A program made the position numbers and the translations under genes. A stretch of DNA of 12,857 bases from CAYSHJ01 sp964589725 (GTDB lineage Bacteria > Planctomycetota > Planctomycetia > Planctomycetales > Planctomycetaceae): contig CAZPUJ010000626.1 of the NCBI GenBank assembly GCA_964589725.1, positions 1 to 12,857 on the forward strand, written 5' to 3'. The notes under the pieces are model-generated. The model saw only the letters and a program-made list of their open reading frames with translations, was not told where the DNA came from and searched no databases. Below are positions 1 to 7,406 of the stretch, piece after piece; position 1 is the stretch's first letter; every line of letters begins with the position of its first letter.

Positions 1-16
1 CGTTGTCTTGGGTAAT

Positions 17-109
17 CTGTAGCCCCGGCCCTCGTGGCCGGTTTAATTTGAATTCGTCGGAAAACAAGCAGAAGTCTCATCACGCAGGCCACAAGGGCCT
101 GAGCTACAG
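17..109. repeat. REPIN-like paired-hairpin element, family A copy 1
   Basis: The left half reads CTGTAGCCC then a hairpin (CCGGCC, loop CTCGT, GGCCGG) up to 41. The right half is a hairpin (CAGGCC, loop ACAAG, GGCCTG) followed by GAGCTACAG at 85-109. The outer CTGTAGC and GCTACAG ends are inverted repeats. The two halves lie in opposite orientation around a 43-nt AT-richer spacer. A second copy at 7589-7666 has the same plan with different but still paired stem bases. The arrangement matches REP doublets (REPINs), which are mobilised in trans by RAYT transposases in other bacteria. No such transposase is in the window, so the mobility class is inference. Confidence 0.75.
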
Positions 110-587
110 GTTCCGTAGATTCAAGAATTAGCCAGCCGTGGATGACAGGGTTGCGAGGCTTGTCCGACATCCACAGCCCGACGCGCACCCCCAGCGTCGC
201 GGCCAGTTCGCGAGCCGACAGCATTCGTATTTGGTGCCGATCGGCTGTTCGTCAACTTGGACTTGGCGTTCCGAGATTGGGACATTGGAGTTGATGGCCA
301 GTCTGGAACGCGTCTTGACATCTCAGCGAGTCACGGCCTGCGAATCAACGACCTCGATGACCCTGATGTCGGTGATGTGCTGCGACGTCGGCGCGGTCCT
401 GGAGCCTCGATAGCCATTGTTGGTCTATTTCCCGCAAGGTATGCTCCTTATTGTCATTTGCTCGCGTGTAAAAATAGAAGTGATTTTGTGCGGATCGCGA
501 TGTCTATCGAGGTTTCTTTCGCGCCGTCAGTGAGTAGCTGATTTGTTTTTCTACATTTCTATTTCTGAAGTTCGGCGGAGGGATGTC
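110..587. other. Intergenic region with no supported gene
   Basis: Short open frames exist on both strands, for example a plus-strand frame from a TTG at 257 to about 541. None shows a recognisable domain, a good ribosome-binding site or a signal peptide. The stretch from about 420 to 580 is AT-richer than the surroundings and could hold the promoter of the DUF1501 unit, but I see no convincing -35/-10 pair. It may contain decayed coding sequence. Confidence 0.5.
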
Positions 588-919
588 ATGCGTCGTGATT
601 GTGTCGCTCTGGCTGGGAGAGCCATGATTGTTGCGGGTGTGGTTGTGATGGCCAGCAGCGGCGACTGCGACTGGGACAAGGTGCCGACCTTTCAAGAATT
701 GACCCAACAGGAGCAGGCCCCTCCCGCGGTTTCTGGAACGCCAGTCGATGCTGCGAAGCAGGCTCCCGCGCAGCAACCGGTGGCGGTGTCACGAGCAAGA
801 GTGTTCAGGATCTGAAGAAATTTCTGCCCAATTGCGAGATTCGCTTCGCGGGCGGCAAACTGTGCCCTTCGATGTGCCACGAAAGCTGTCTGTTCCTTCC
901 TGGAGTCGATCCATGCTGA
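588..919 (+). pseudogene. Small exported or lipoprotein-like ORF, apparently frameshifted, upstream of DUF1501
   Basis: An ATG at 588 follows a purine-rich GGAGGG (577-582). The frame gives a basic start (MRRDCVALAGRAM), a hydrophobic stretch (IVAGVVVMASSG) and then a Pro/Gln/Ala-rich segment, with a stop at 813-815. From about 800 the frame displaced by -1 reads SVQDLKKFLPNCEIRF and runs on to a stop at 917-919 that overlaps the next gene's start (ATGCTGA at 913-919). The 'LKK.LPNCEI' string resembles the C-terminal end of planctomycete leucine-rich-repeat proteins, as I recall the family. I infer one missing base or a decayed gene remnant joining the two frames. A genuine 75-residue protein ending at 815 is the alternative. 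Function is unknown. Confidence 0.4.
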
Positions 920-2265
920 CCATCTACGGCCGTAAGCACCGCTGCTGTGACAGTGTCAACCGCCGCGGTTTCCTGAAAATTGGCGGTTTCGCGATGGGAT
1001 ACCTCGGCGGCGTCGGACTCGGAGATTTGCTTCGTGCCCAGGCCGCGTCAGGCAGTGCCTCAAGATCGCACAAGGCGGTGATCAATGTCTTTTTGGGAGG
1101 TGGGCCGCCGCATCAGGACATGTGGGACATCAAAGTCGATGCGCCCACTGAGATTCGTGGCGAGTTCCATCCGATCGCGACACAGGTTTCTGGCATCGAG
1201 ATTTGCGAAGTCTTTTCGCGGATCGCGTCCCAAATGGAAAAGTTCGTGGCGATTCGGTCGGTCGTCGGCTGCGTCGATGCGCACGACGGCTACCAATGTT
1301 TGAGTGGTTGGCACCGTCGGTCGGATGTATCCATTGGCGGTCGGCCGAGTATCGGTTCGGTGGCTGCGAAAGTGCAAGGGCCAGTTTCACCGGCGATTCC
1401 GGCGAACGTGGGCTTGGCCGCCAGAACTCAACATGTTCCGTGGTCCGAGTCCGGCGGTTCTGGATTTCTCGGGGCGGCGTTTCAACCATTCAAGCCAGAC
1501 GGCCAGGGAATGGAAGACCTCACGCTTAAAGGGGTGACGCTGGATCGATTGCAAGATCGGAAGCAATTGCTCTCGGGACTTGATCTGCTCAAACGCGAGG
1601 CAGACGCGAGCGGCATGCTTCGCGGCATGGACTCGTTTACGCAAGCGGCGTTTGGAGTGCTCACGTCGAGCCGACTGGCCGACGCTCTCGACTTGAGCAA
1701 AGAGGATCCGAAAGTCCGAGACCGCTACGGCGACGGCAAACCGTACAACTTTCAATACGATGGCGCTCCCACGGTGAACGACCATTTGTTGATCGCACGG
1801 CGGTTGGTCGAGGCAGGCGTACGCTCGGTGTCGTTAACGTTCGGACGCTGGGACAGCCACGGAAAGAACTTCGACCTCGTGCGCGACCACGGTTCCAAGC
1901 TCGACCAAGCGGTGTCGGCGTTGGTGCAGGATTTGGAAGACCGCGGGATGCTCGACGATGTGACCGTCGTCGTGTGGGGGGAATTCGGTCGCACTCCGCG
2001 CATCAATCCGAGCGCGGGACGCGATCACTGGCCACAAGTGAGTTGTGCATTGCTCGCCGGTGGAGGCATGCGCACGGGGCAGGTGATCGGCAGCACAAAT
2101 CGGCTGGGAGAAGTCGCCAAAGACCGGCCGGTGCACATGCAAGAGATCGTGGCCACGATCTATCACAACTTAGGGATCGACCCGCGCACGACCACCTTGA
2201 CCGACCCGACCGGTCGACCACAGTATCTGATCGAACACCGCGAGCCGCTGCGGGAACTTGTGTAA
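913..2265 (+). CDS. DUF1501 family protein, Tat-exported
   Basis: The protein has 450 residues from the ATG at 913. This start is preferred over upstream in-frame codons because GGAG at 902-905 precedes it and because the Tat-like signal then lies properly at the N-terminus: RR at 17-18 in NRRGFLKIGG, then a hydrophobic stretch to about 40 and an Ala-rich cleavage region. DUF1501 hallmarks run in order: VINVFLGGGPPHQDMWD at 56-72, APTEIRGEFHPI at 77-88, WDSHGKNFD at 313-321, WGEFGRTPRIN at 355-365 and GRDHWP at 369-374. DUF1501 proteins belong to the alkaline-phosphatase/sulfatase-like superfamily, are abundant in planctomycetes and have poorly defined substrates. They are usually paired with a DUF1549/DUF1553 cytochrome-type gene. 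None is visible here; a small, possibly broken ORF lies upstream instead. The length and C-terminus look complete. The family is clear, the biochemical role is not. Confidence 0.93.
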   Translation: MLTIYGRKHRCCDSVNRRGFLKIGGFAMGYLGGVGLGDLLRAQAASGSASRSHKAVINVFLGGGPPHQDMWDIKVDAPTEIRGEFHPIATQVSGIEICEVFSRIASQMEKFVAIRSVVGCVDAHDGYQCLSGWHRRSDVSIGGRPSIGSVAAKVQGPVSPAIPANVGLAARTQHVPWSESGGSGFLGAAFQPFKPDGQGMEDLTLKGVTLDRLQDRKQLLSGLDLLKREADASGMLRGMDSFTQAAFGVLTSSRLADALDLSKEDPKVRDRYGDGKPYNFQYDGAPTVNDHLLIARRLVEAGVRSVSLTFGRWDSHGKNFDLVRDHGSKLDQAVSALVQDLEDRGMLDDVTVVVWGEFGRTPRINPSAGRDHWPQVSCALLAGGGMRTGQVIGSTNRLGEVAKDRPVHMQEIVATIYHNLGIDPRTTTLTDPTGRPQYLIEHREPLRELV

Positions 2266-2340
2266 CGCCAAGTAGCGGGGTCACCGAGTTTTCATGTTGA
2301 GCGTTCGGGAGCGGGTGAACTACCCCTCAGACAAGCCACC

Positions 2341-2451
2341 CCGCCGACCTTGCGTCGGCGGTTTACGGGTTTCTGCACTACGAGAGGTAGTCATCTCGAG
2401 TGGAGTTCAAGTAGTGCAAAAACCCGCGAGCCACTGAGACAAGCTCAGCGG
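2341..2451. repeat. REPIN-like paired-hairpin element, family B copy 1
   Basis: The first hairpin is CCGCCGAC, loop CTTGC, GTCGGCGG (2341-2361). An inverted-repeat pair follows: CGGGTTTCTGCACTAC at 2366-2381 and GTAGTGCAAAAACCCG at 2411-2426, 16 nt with one mismatch. The second hairpin is CTGAG, loop ACAAG, CTCAG with one flanking mismatch and then CC/GG pairing (2431-2451). The element lies between two convergent genes (stops at 2265 and 2484), so it could also act as a bidirectional terminator, although no U-tract follows. Copy 2 is at 5672-5773. Confidence 0.78.
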
Positions 2452-2483
2452 GGATGCTTGATTGAGGCCCAGCCTGCGTTGAT

Positions 2484-4061
2484 TCAACGGCTGCGGAGAT
2501 CGTAGCAAAGCAAGAGGTCGAGGTCTCGCAACAGAAGTTTACCGTTGGCGACCACGGGATAGGCCCAGGACTGTTGATTGCTGCGGCGCGGTTGCTGGAA
2601 GCGGCCTTTCTCGATGTATCGCTGCGAGTTCGCTTCGACGAGTGCGACCGGGCCTTGTTCGCTGCGGACAATGATGTGCCCGTCGGCAAATGTGACCGAG
2701 CCTTTGCCGACCGAACGATCTTTCCACATCACTTTGCCGGAGAGCAGGTCGAGACACGTCAAAATGTTTTCATCGCAGCCATACAAAAAACCGCCCACCA
2801 CGACCATGCCGCCATGATGGTTCTTCATGTCGTTGATCTTGTACCGCTCCTCAGCTCGTGTCGTGTTGCCGTTTGATTCGAGCTTCACCAGCGCGCCGCC
2901 GGTGCCGTAGCCGGAAGCGTAGAAGACATGGTTCTCGAAGAACGCGGGGGCAGAGCAATTCGCGGTGCCGTTCGCAGCCGAGCGATTGCTCCAGAGAAAC
3001 TCGCCGTCCGCCGCACGCACGCCAATCACGCCTTGAGCCGTGAAGTTGACGTATTGCCGCACGCCACCGACTTCGATCGCAATCGCAGAAGCATAGCCAG
3101 CCGGCGGACTGTCGGGGACACGTGCCTTCCAAATCAGAGCACCCGTCTGTTTGTTGAGCGCCACCATCGTGGCGTCGCGCCCGCCCGGAGTGCAGATGAT
3201 TTTTTCGCCGTCGATCAGCGGTGATTCGCAGATTCCCCAATGAATGCTGCGGCCATCGAATTCTTTGAGCACGTTTTTGTGCCAGCGACGCTGACCGGAC
3301 TTGGCATCGAGACAAACGACATCACCAAAACACCCCTGTGCATAGACTCGGTCGCCATCGACCGTCGGAGTGCAGCGCGGGCCATTGCCCGCTCCGTCGC
3401 GGAACGGTTCACCGCCGGTCGAACTGGGCCACAGTGGTCGGCCCGTTTTTTCGTCCAAGGCCAAGACTTTTTCGTCGTTGCCGACCAATCCCATTGTAAA
3501 AATCCGTCCATTGGCTACGGAAACAGCAGCGTAGCCTTCGCCGAGTCCGTCCGCGGACCACAACGGTTTGGGGCCGGAGGGAGGCCAGGACTTTTGTAGC
3601 CCTGTCGAGGTAGCGTGACCGTCGCGCGCAGGGCCGCGAAACTGCGGCGAGTCAGCGGAATTACCGACTGCTGCATCGCCGCTTGGCGAGTCGGGCGGCG
3701 CGTCCTTCTTGGTCTTGGCCGGCTTGGAGGTGCTCGGTGAGGGCGTCGACTTCGGCGCTGACGCACCGGCGCGCACGACGAGTTTCGTCACTGTGTCGGA
3801 CGTTGTCGTGAAGACGGAAATCTGCTGGCCTTCGGACAGGTCTTTCAACTTGGAGGACTTGCCGTCCACAGTGATTGTCACTGAATCGGGGACCGAGAAA
3901 GTTTGCTTGGGTTTGTCGCCGCCGGGTTTGACGACGACTTTTTTTCGGTCCGCTGAGACGGACTCGATCGTGCCACTCACGATCCCAGCCCGTAACGACG
4001 GTGCGAGGATCAGTCCCAAAACGCTGCCTGCCAGGATGATGAGCAATCTACGGAGACGCAT
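2484..4061 (-). CDS. Exported PQQ-type beta-propeller (BamB-like) protein with N-terminal beta domain
   Basis: The protein has 525 residues from the ATG at 4061, which GGAGGA (4069-4074) precedes by 7 nt. A TTG at 4076 is in frame but less likely. Residues 1-25 form a signal peptide (MRLRRLLIILAGSVLGLILA, then a cut near LRAG). Residues 28-98 form a small beta-rich domain (GTIESVSADRKKVVVKPGG, then SVPDSVTITVDG, then LSEGQQISVF). A Ser/Pro/Lys linker follows at 99-135. The propeller spans about 138-525. It opens with PQFRGPARDG and carries blades with the PQQ-repeat signature: LALDEKTGRPLW at 200-211, VCLDAKSGQRRW at 249-260, VALNKQTGALIW at 300-311, GVRAADGEFLW at 347-357 and TCLDLLSGKVMW at 435-446. 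Proteins of this type are common in planctomycetes and usually serve as secreted binding scaffolds. No quinoprotein dehydrogenase active site was identified. It follows the FAD oxidoreductase stop by 47 nt and is probably cotranscribed. Confidence 0.92.
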   Translation of the reverse strand: MRLRRLLIILAGSVLGLILAPSLRAGIVSGTIESVSADRKKVVVKPGGDKPKQTFSVPDSVTITVDGKSSKLKDLSEGQQISVFTTTSDTVTKLVVRAGASAPKSTPSPSTSKPAKTKKDAPPDSPSGDAAVGNSADSPQFRGPARDGHATSTGLQKSWPPSGPKPLWSADGLGEGYAAVSVANGRIFTMGLVGNDEKVLALDEKTGRPLWPSSTGGEPFRDGAGNGPRCTPTVDGDRVYAQGCFGDVVCLDAKSGQRRWHKNVLKEFDGRSIHWGICESPLIDGEKIICTPGGRDATMVALNKQTGALIWKARVPDSPPAGYASAIAIEVGGVRQYVNFTAQGVIGVRAADGEFLWSNRSAANGTANCSAPAFFENHVFYASGYGTGGALVKLESNGNTTRAEERYKINDMKNHHGGMVVVGGFLYGCDENILTCLDLLSGKVMWKDRSVGKGSVTFADGHIIVRSEQGPVALVEANSQRYIEKGRFQQPRRSNQQSWAYPVVANGKLLLRDLDLLLCYDLRSR

Positions 4062-4068
4062 CGAAGGA

Positions 4069-4074
4069 TCCTCC
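4069..4074 (-). promoter_or_regulatory. Ribosome-binding site fixing the propeller-protein start
   Basis: The minus strand reads GGAGGA here, 7 nt before the ATG at 4061. The site overlaps the codons that would follow the alternative TTG start at 4076, which argues for 4061. Confidence 0.7.
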
Positions 4075-4108
4075 AAAACGAGGAGACAAGGCGATGGTTG
4101 GCACTATA

Positions 4109-5491
4109 TCAGCCCTGCTTCAGCAAGTGCAGATTGGCGATCGTGATTCCGGAAAGCATGGAACCGACGATTCCCAGGAAGCCTTGGTCGGTTCCGCAGA
4201 GAAACAGGTTCTGCAGGTGTGTTGAACCGTTGCGAATCTTGTGCGGAGCGCCGTACACGCAGCCGTTGAGATGTCCGGTAAATTTGCGGATCGTTCGCGG
4301 GGTAAAGACGTCGGTGTCGACGACGTGCGAACGAAAGTCCGGCATGACTCGCAGAGCCGACTCGACAATGCGGCGACAGCACGCATCCTTTTCGGCCAGG
4401 TACTCGTCTTGTGGCAAGTTCATCCAGAACGCGGGATTGGCGAGAGCCGTGATGCGGATGCGGCCCTCGTCGAGCGGTCGGTCGTACTGAAAATTGTTCG
4501 GCGAGCAAATAATACCGCTGCGCAAGTCCAGCGGCTCGCGCGGCGCGTCGTAGGTGAACTTCTCCGAATCGTTGTAGAACACGATCGTTTCGCGATGACC
4601 GACGTCGTCGGGCTGGCAATCGAGCGAGAAAATCGTCTCGACGAAGGAGATCTCACCGGGACGATAGGGTTCTTGTTGGGGGGGCGGCACGTCGCAGAGT
4701 CGCATCGTCTCCGACGAGCCGGCGCTCGATACGACGTGCTTGGCTTCGAGCACCGTTCCGTTGTCGAGCATGACGCCGGTGGCTCGGCCGTGGTCGGACA
4801 GAATTCTCTGAACGCCGGACCTTAATCGCAATTCGCCACCGAAGCCGCGGAACTGTTGCACGAGCTTTCGCAGAATCCGCCGCACTCCTTCGTAAGGTCG
4901 CGCGAAGCCTTCTTGAAAGATGCTTTTGAACATAATCACGAACTGGCTGAAGTCCATGTCGTGCGGCGTTGGGCTGCCGTAGAACATCAGCGGGCAAAAG
5001 ATCATGTCCAGGAGCAGCGGGTCCGTGATGTGTTCGCCAACGATCGCGCGGCCGGAAGTCTCGCGCGATTCGAGGTTGAGTTCGTCATGCTCGTTGATGC
5101 GCCGGACCAGACGGCGGAATCCGTCGGCCTGTCGCGGAAAGTGCTCGACGACCTGCTGCTCGAAGAACGCGAAGTCGTTGTTAAAACGCAGCCTCACACC
5201 GGGAAACACGACAGCGGATTCTCTTTGCGGCACGAGAGCGAAGTCATCCCAGCGGAGTCGCAGTTGCCGCAGCAGTTTGCTCAGCGGGCCGGTCTTGGTT
5301 CCCGGGGGAGCGTAATTGGTAATCGCATGCAAGCCGACGTCGTGGTCTCGCTTGCGGAGGCGATAAAACGAGTTCAGCCCGCCGATGGTCGTGTGCCGCT
5401 CGACAATGCAGACCGGACGTTCGTAGTACGCCAGGCGGATTCCTGCCGCCAGTCCGGACAAGCCAGCCCCGATGATGATGGTGTCGTACAT
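4109..5491 (-). CDS. CrtI/phytoene-desaturase-like FAD-dependent oxidoreductase
   Basis: The protein has 460 residues. It starts directly with a Rossmann FAD/NAD-binding fold: IIIGAGLSGLAAGIRLA, with GxGxxG at 8-13 and the ribose-binding glutamate at 31 in CIVERHTTIGG. A 'HDVGLHAIT' string at 50-58 matches the N-terminal substrate-side motif of CrtI and retinol-saturase relatives. The C-terminal flavin-binding motif is LFLCGTDQGFLGIVGSMLSGI at 429-449. The length is close to that of typical family members (about 490-510), though shorter. Related enzymes desaturate, isomerise or saturate polyene chains such as carotenoids and retinol, and some act on acyl-derived lipids. The neighbouring synthase and carrier protein point to an acyl or polyene substrate, which is inference. 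The ribosome-binding site is weak (GGAAA upstream of the ATG), and an 8-bp hairpin lies 14 nt before the start. The gene is probably cotranscribed with the propeller gene downstream. Confidence 0.9.
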   Translation of the reverse strand: MYDTIIIGAGLSGLAAGIRLAYYERPVCIVERHTTIGGLNSFYRLRKRDHDVGLHAITNYAPPGTKTGPLSKLLRQLRLRWDDFALVPQRESAVVFPGVRLRFNNDFAFFEQQVVEHFPRQADGFRRLVRRINEHDELNLESRETSGRAIVGEHITDPLLLDMIFCPLMFYGSPTPHDMDFSQFVIMFKSIFQEGFARPYEGVRRILRKLVQQFRGFGGELRLRSGVQRILSDHGRATGVMLDNGTVLEAKHVVSSAGSSETMRLCDVPPPQQEPYRPGEISFVETIFSLDCQPDDVGHRETIVFYNDSEKFTYDAPREPLDLRSGIICSPNNFQYDRPLDEGRIRITALANPAFWMNLPQDEYLAEKDACCRRIVESALRVMPDFRSHVVDTDVFTPRTIRKFTGHLNGCVYGAPHKIRNGSTHLQNLFLCGTDQGFLGIVGSMLSGITIANLHLLKQG

Positions 5492-5505
5492 CGCGTTTCC
5501 GTCGC

Positions 5506-5524
5506 CCTCACGCTCCGCGTGAGG
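5506..5524. promoter_or_regulatory. Perfect 8-bp hairpin just upstream of the oxidoreductase start
   Basis: CCTCACGC, loop TCC, GCGTGAGG forms a perfect 8-bp stem with a 3-nt loop. It ends 14 nt before the oxidoreductase ATG at 5491 on the minus strand, so in the transcript it would lie next to or partly over the ribosome-binding region. It could influence initiation or mark an RNA end. There is no U-tract. The role is inference. Confidence 0.4.
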
Positions 5525-5671
5525 TGACCCGGACGCGCGAAGCGATCATGACTTCACCCCGGATGTCCTCCACGATCGGCTTCGTCACGTGACGTGTGGC
5601 GTGGACTTTAGGCGAACGGCAGTTGTAAGCGTACTCGTAGCCGAACTCGTGAGGGCTTGTTGATATAATCG

Positions 5672-5773
5672 CCCCTGAGCTTGCCTCAGGGGTTCAAGCG
5701 TTTCTGCACCACTCAAATTCATCGGGAAAAGCGTAGTGCAAAAACGCCTGAACCGCCGAGGTGAACTCGGCGG
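5672..5773. repeat. REPIN-like paired-hairpin element, family B copy 2
   Basis: The first hairpin is CCCCTGAG, loop CTTGC, CTCAGGGG (5672-5692). An imperfect inverted pair follows: TTCAAGCGTTTCTGCACCAC at 5693-5712 and GTAGTGCAAAAACGCCTGAA at 5733-5752, 20 nt with three mismatches. The second hairpin is CCGCCGAG, loop GTGAA, CTCGGCGG (5753-5773). Compared with copy 1 (2341-2451), the TTTCTGCAC and GTAGTGCAAAAA core is kept while the hairpin stems differ and still pair. It occupies the 365-nt gap between the carrier-protein and oxidoreductase genes. The rest of that gap (5525-5671 and 5774-5856) shows no gene. Confidence 0.8.
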
Positions 5774-5856
5774 CGGACTAATTCAAGAAGTCCGTGAGAG
5801 TTCGGTCCGAAGTCTCACGACTTCGGTTACAGGTAACGTTTCTGTTGCCGTTCGCC

Positions 5857-6120
5857 TTAGGCCGGCCTGATGGCGGCTTGCAAACGGGGCAGCAGGTAGT
5901 TGACCGTGCTGGCCATCGTGTTGAGGAACGGATAGTCCTCTTCGGGGATTTGCACGCGATACAGCTTGCGAAGTTCCATGACGATGTCGAGAAAGTCCAT
6001 GCTGTCGAGCTCCATCTGCTCGCGGAACGGCACCTCGTCCTTCAGGAACGACAGGTTTTCGTCAGGTGCGATCCGGCGCAAGATGTTCAAGATGACTTGT
6101 CGAATCTGATCCGTACTCAT
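5857..6120 (-). CDS. Acyl carrier protein
   Basis: The protein has 87 residues from the ATG at 6120, where GGAG (6129-6132) sits 8 nt upstream. An in-frame extension of 8 residues to 6144 is less likely. The sequence is a four-helix carrier protein of normal length, with Ser40 in MELDSMDFLDIVMEL (36-50) as the expected 4'-phosphopantetheine attachment site. The motif is DSMD rather than the DSLD of the housekeeping AcpP, and the C-terminal part (RVQIPEEDYPFLNTMASTVNYL) matches helices III and IV. It lies 41 nt downstream of the ketosynthase on the same strand, so it is probably the dedicated carrier for that enzyme. It should act in the cytoplasm after activation by a phosphopantetheinyl transferase, which is not in this window. 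Confidence 0.93.
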   Translation of the reverse strand: MSTDQIRQVILNILRRIAPDENLSFLKDEVPFREQMELDSMDFLDIVMELRKLYRVQIPEEDYPFLNTMASTVNYLLPRLQAAIRPA

Positions 6121-6161
6121 TCCGCTTTCTCCAGCACGCAACAAAAGTCCCGAAGGGTGGT

Positions 6162-7406
6162 TCAGACTTCCGAAAACCGCTTCACGATGACCACCGAATT
6201 GATCCCCAACATGCCGAACGAATTGTTCAAGATGTAGTCAACTCGCTCCAACCGCCGCGGTTGATTGGCGACCAACTGCGGCAATTCACAGCGCGGGTCC
6301 GGTCGGTCGAGGTTGATTGTAGCGTGGGCTAAACCATCGTCAAACGCGGGGAGATTCCCCAACAGTTCGAGCGCGCCGGCCGCTCCCATTGCGTGACCGA
6401 TGAAGCTTTTCGTGTTGTTGATCGCGAAATCGGGACGGTCGCCGAAGACCTGCCGCAACGCTTGCGACTCTTCGATGTCCCCTTGTTCGGTCGCCGTCGC
6501 GTGACTGCTGACGAGGTCGATGGCTTCCGGACCGACTCCCGCGCGATCCAGCGCCAGCCGCATGCATTCGGCCTGGCGATTCGGGTCGGGCAGTACGAAG
6601 TCGGTGGCGTCGGAGTTCATCGCGTGGCCGACAATCTCGCCGTAGATTCTCGCGCCGCGACGCCGGGCATCGGGCAGTCGTTCGAGCGTGACCAAGCCGC
6701 CTCCCTCGGCAACGACGATCCCATTGCGATCCAGATCAAACGGCCGCGAAGCTTTCGCGGGGTCGGAGTTGGTCGCGAGCGCGCCTTGGCTTTTGAAGCT
6801 GGCAAAAATCCCAAACGTGTGAATGCTTTCGGAGACTCCGCCAGCGATCGCGAGGTCGACTTCACCGAGCCGCAACATTTGCAGCCCGTGAATGAGGCCG
6901 GCGTTTCCGGCGGCACAGGCGGCTCCCAAACAGAGATGCGGCCCAGTGACGCGCAGGCTCAGCGTCACTTCACCAGCCGGATTATTGGCCACCGTACGAG
7001 GGTTGTGGTGATGCGACCACACGCTGGTGTCATAGTTGAATTTCGAGATTTCGTAGATCTCGTTTTCGGTCTCGACGTTGCCATGCTCAGTGATGCCGAT
7101 GAAAACGCCGACTCGGTCCTTGCGAACAGTTTCCCAATTCAAACCGCTGCTTCGGACGGCTTCGTTGGCACAGTAAGTTGCGATCGAACCGGCTCGCGTG
7201 CCACGGCGGACGTCCTTCCGCTTTTGATACGTCAGCGGGTCGAAGTGGCAAACACCCGCGAGCACTTCGCCGATGTATCGCGTCGCAAACCGAATGATGC
7301 CCGACTTTCCGGCGAGCAGATTCGCCCGAAACTCGCTCAGCGAATTGCCGTTGGGTGCCGTCAAGCCGATGCCGGTGATGACGATGCGTTGACTCGGATC
7401 GGACAT
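6162..7406 (-). CDS. Beta-ketoacyl-ACP synthase, FabF-like (KAS II family)
   Basis: The protein has 414 residues from the ATG at 7406 (MSDPSQRIVITGIGLTAPNG), which matches the usual KAS II start. A GTG at 7448 would add 14 residues with no family resemblance. The enzyme condenses an acyl group with malonyl-ACP. The Cys-His-His triad is intact: Cys164 in GAACAAGNAG, His302 in SSHATATEQGD and His338 in NTKSFIGHAMGAAG, with the conserved Lys333. Length and triad spacing fit E. coli FabF (Cys163, His303, His340). The C-terminal NNSFGMLGINSVVIVKR is also typical. The segment around His302 differs from the common AHGTSTPLND form, as in synthases outside the housekeeping pathway. The Shine-Dalgarno is weak. 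It is the first gene of the minus-strand block, with the carrier protein 41 nt downstream, and a divergent secreted-protein gene lies 566 nt upstream. Confidence 0.94.
   Translation of the reverse strand: MSDPSQRIVITGIGLTAPNGNSLSEFRANLLAGKSGIIRFATRYIGEVLAGVCHFDPLTYQKRKDVRRGTRAGSIATYCANEAVRSSGLNWETVRKDRVGVFIGITEHGNVETENEIYEISKFNYDTSVWSHHHNPRTVANNPAGEVTLSLRVTGPHLCLGAACAAGNAGLIHGLQMLRLGEVDLAIAGGVSESIHTFGIFASFKSQGALATNSDPAKASRPFDLDRNGIVVAEGGGLVTLERLPDARRRGARIYGEIVGHAMNSDATDFVLPDPNRQAECMRLALDRAGVGPEAIDLVSSHATATEQGDIEESQALRQVFGDRPDFAINNTKSFIGHAMGAAGALELLGNLPAFDDGLAHATINLDRPDPRCELPQLVANQPRRLERVDYILNNSFGMLGINSVVIVKRFSEV

Noticed and set aside
257..541. Possible plus-strand protein from a TTG start
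   Set aside because: No ribosome-binding site, no recognisable domain and an unusual start codon.
5662..5669. GATATAAT as a -10 promoter box
   Set aside because: It reads on the plus strand with no plus-strand gene following, and the minus-strand reading has no -35 at proper spacing.
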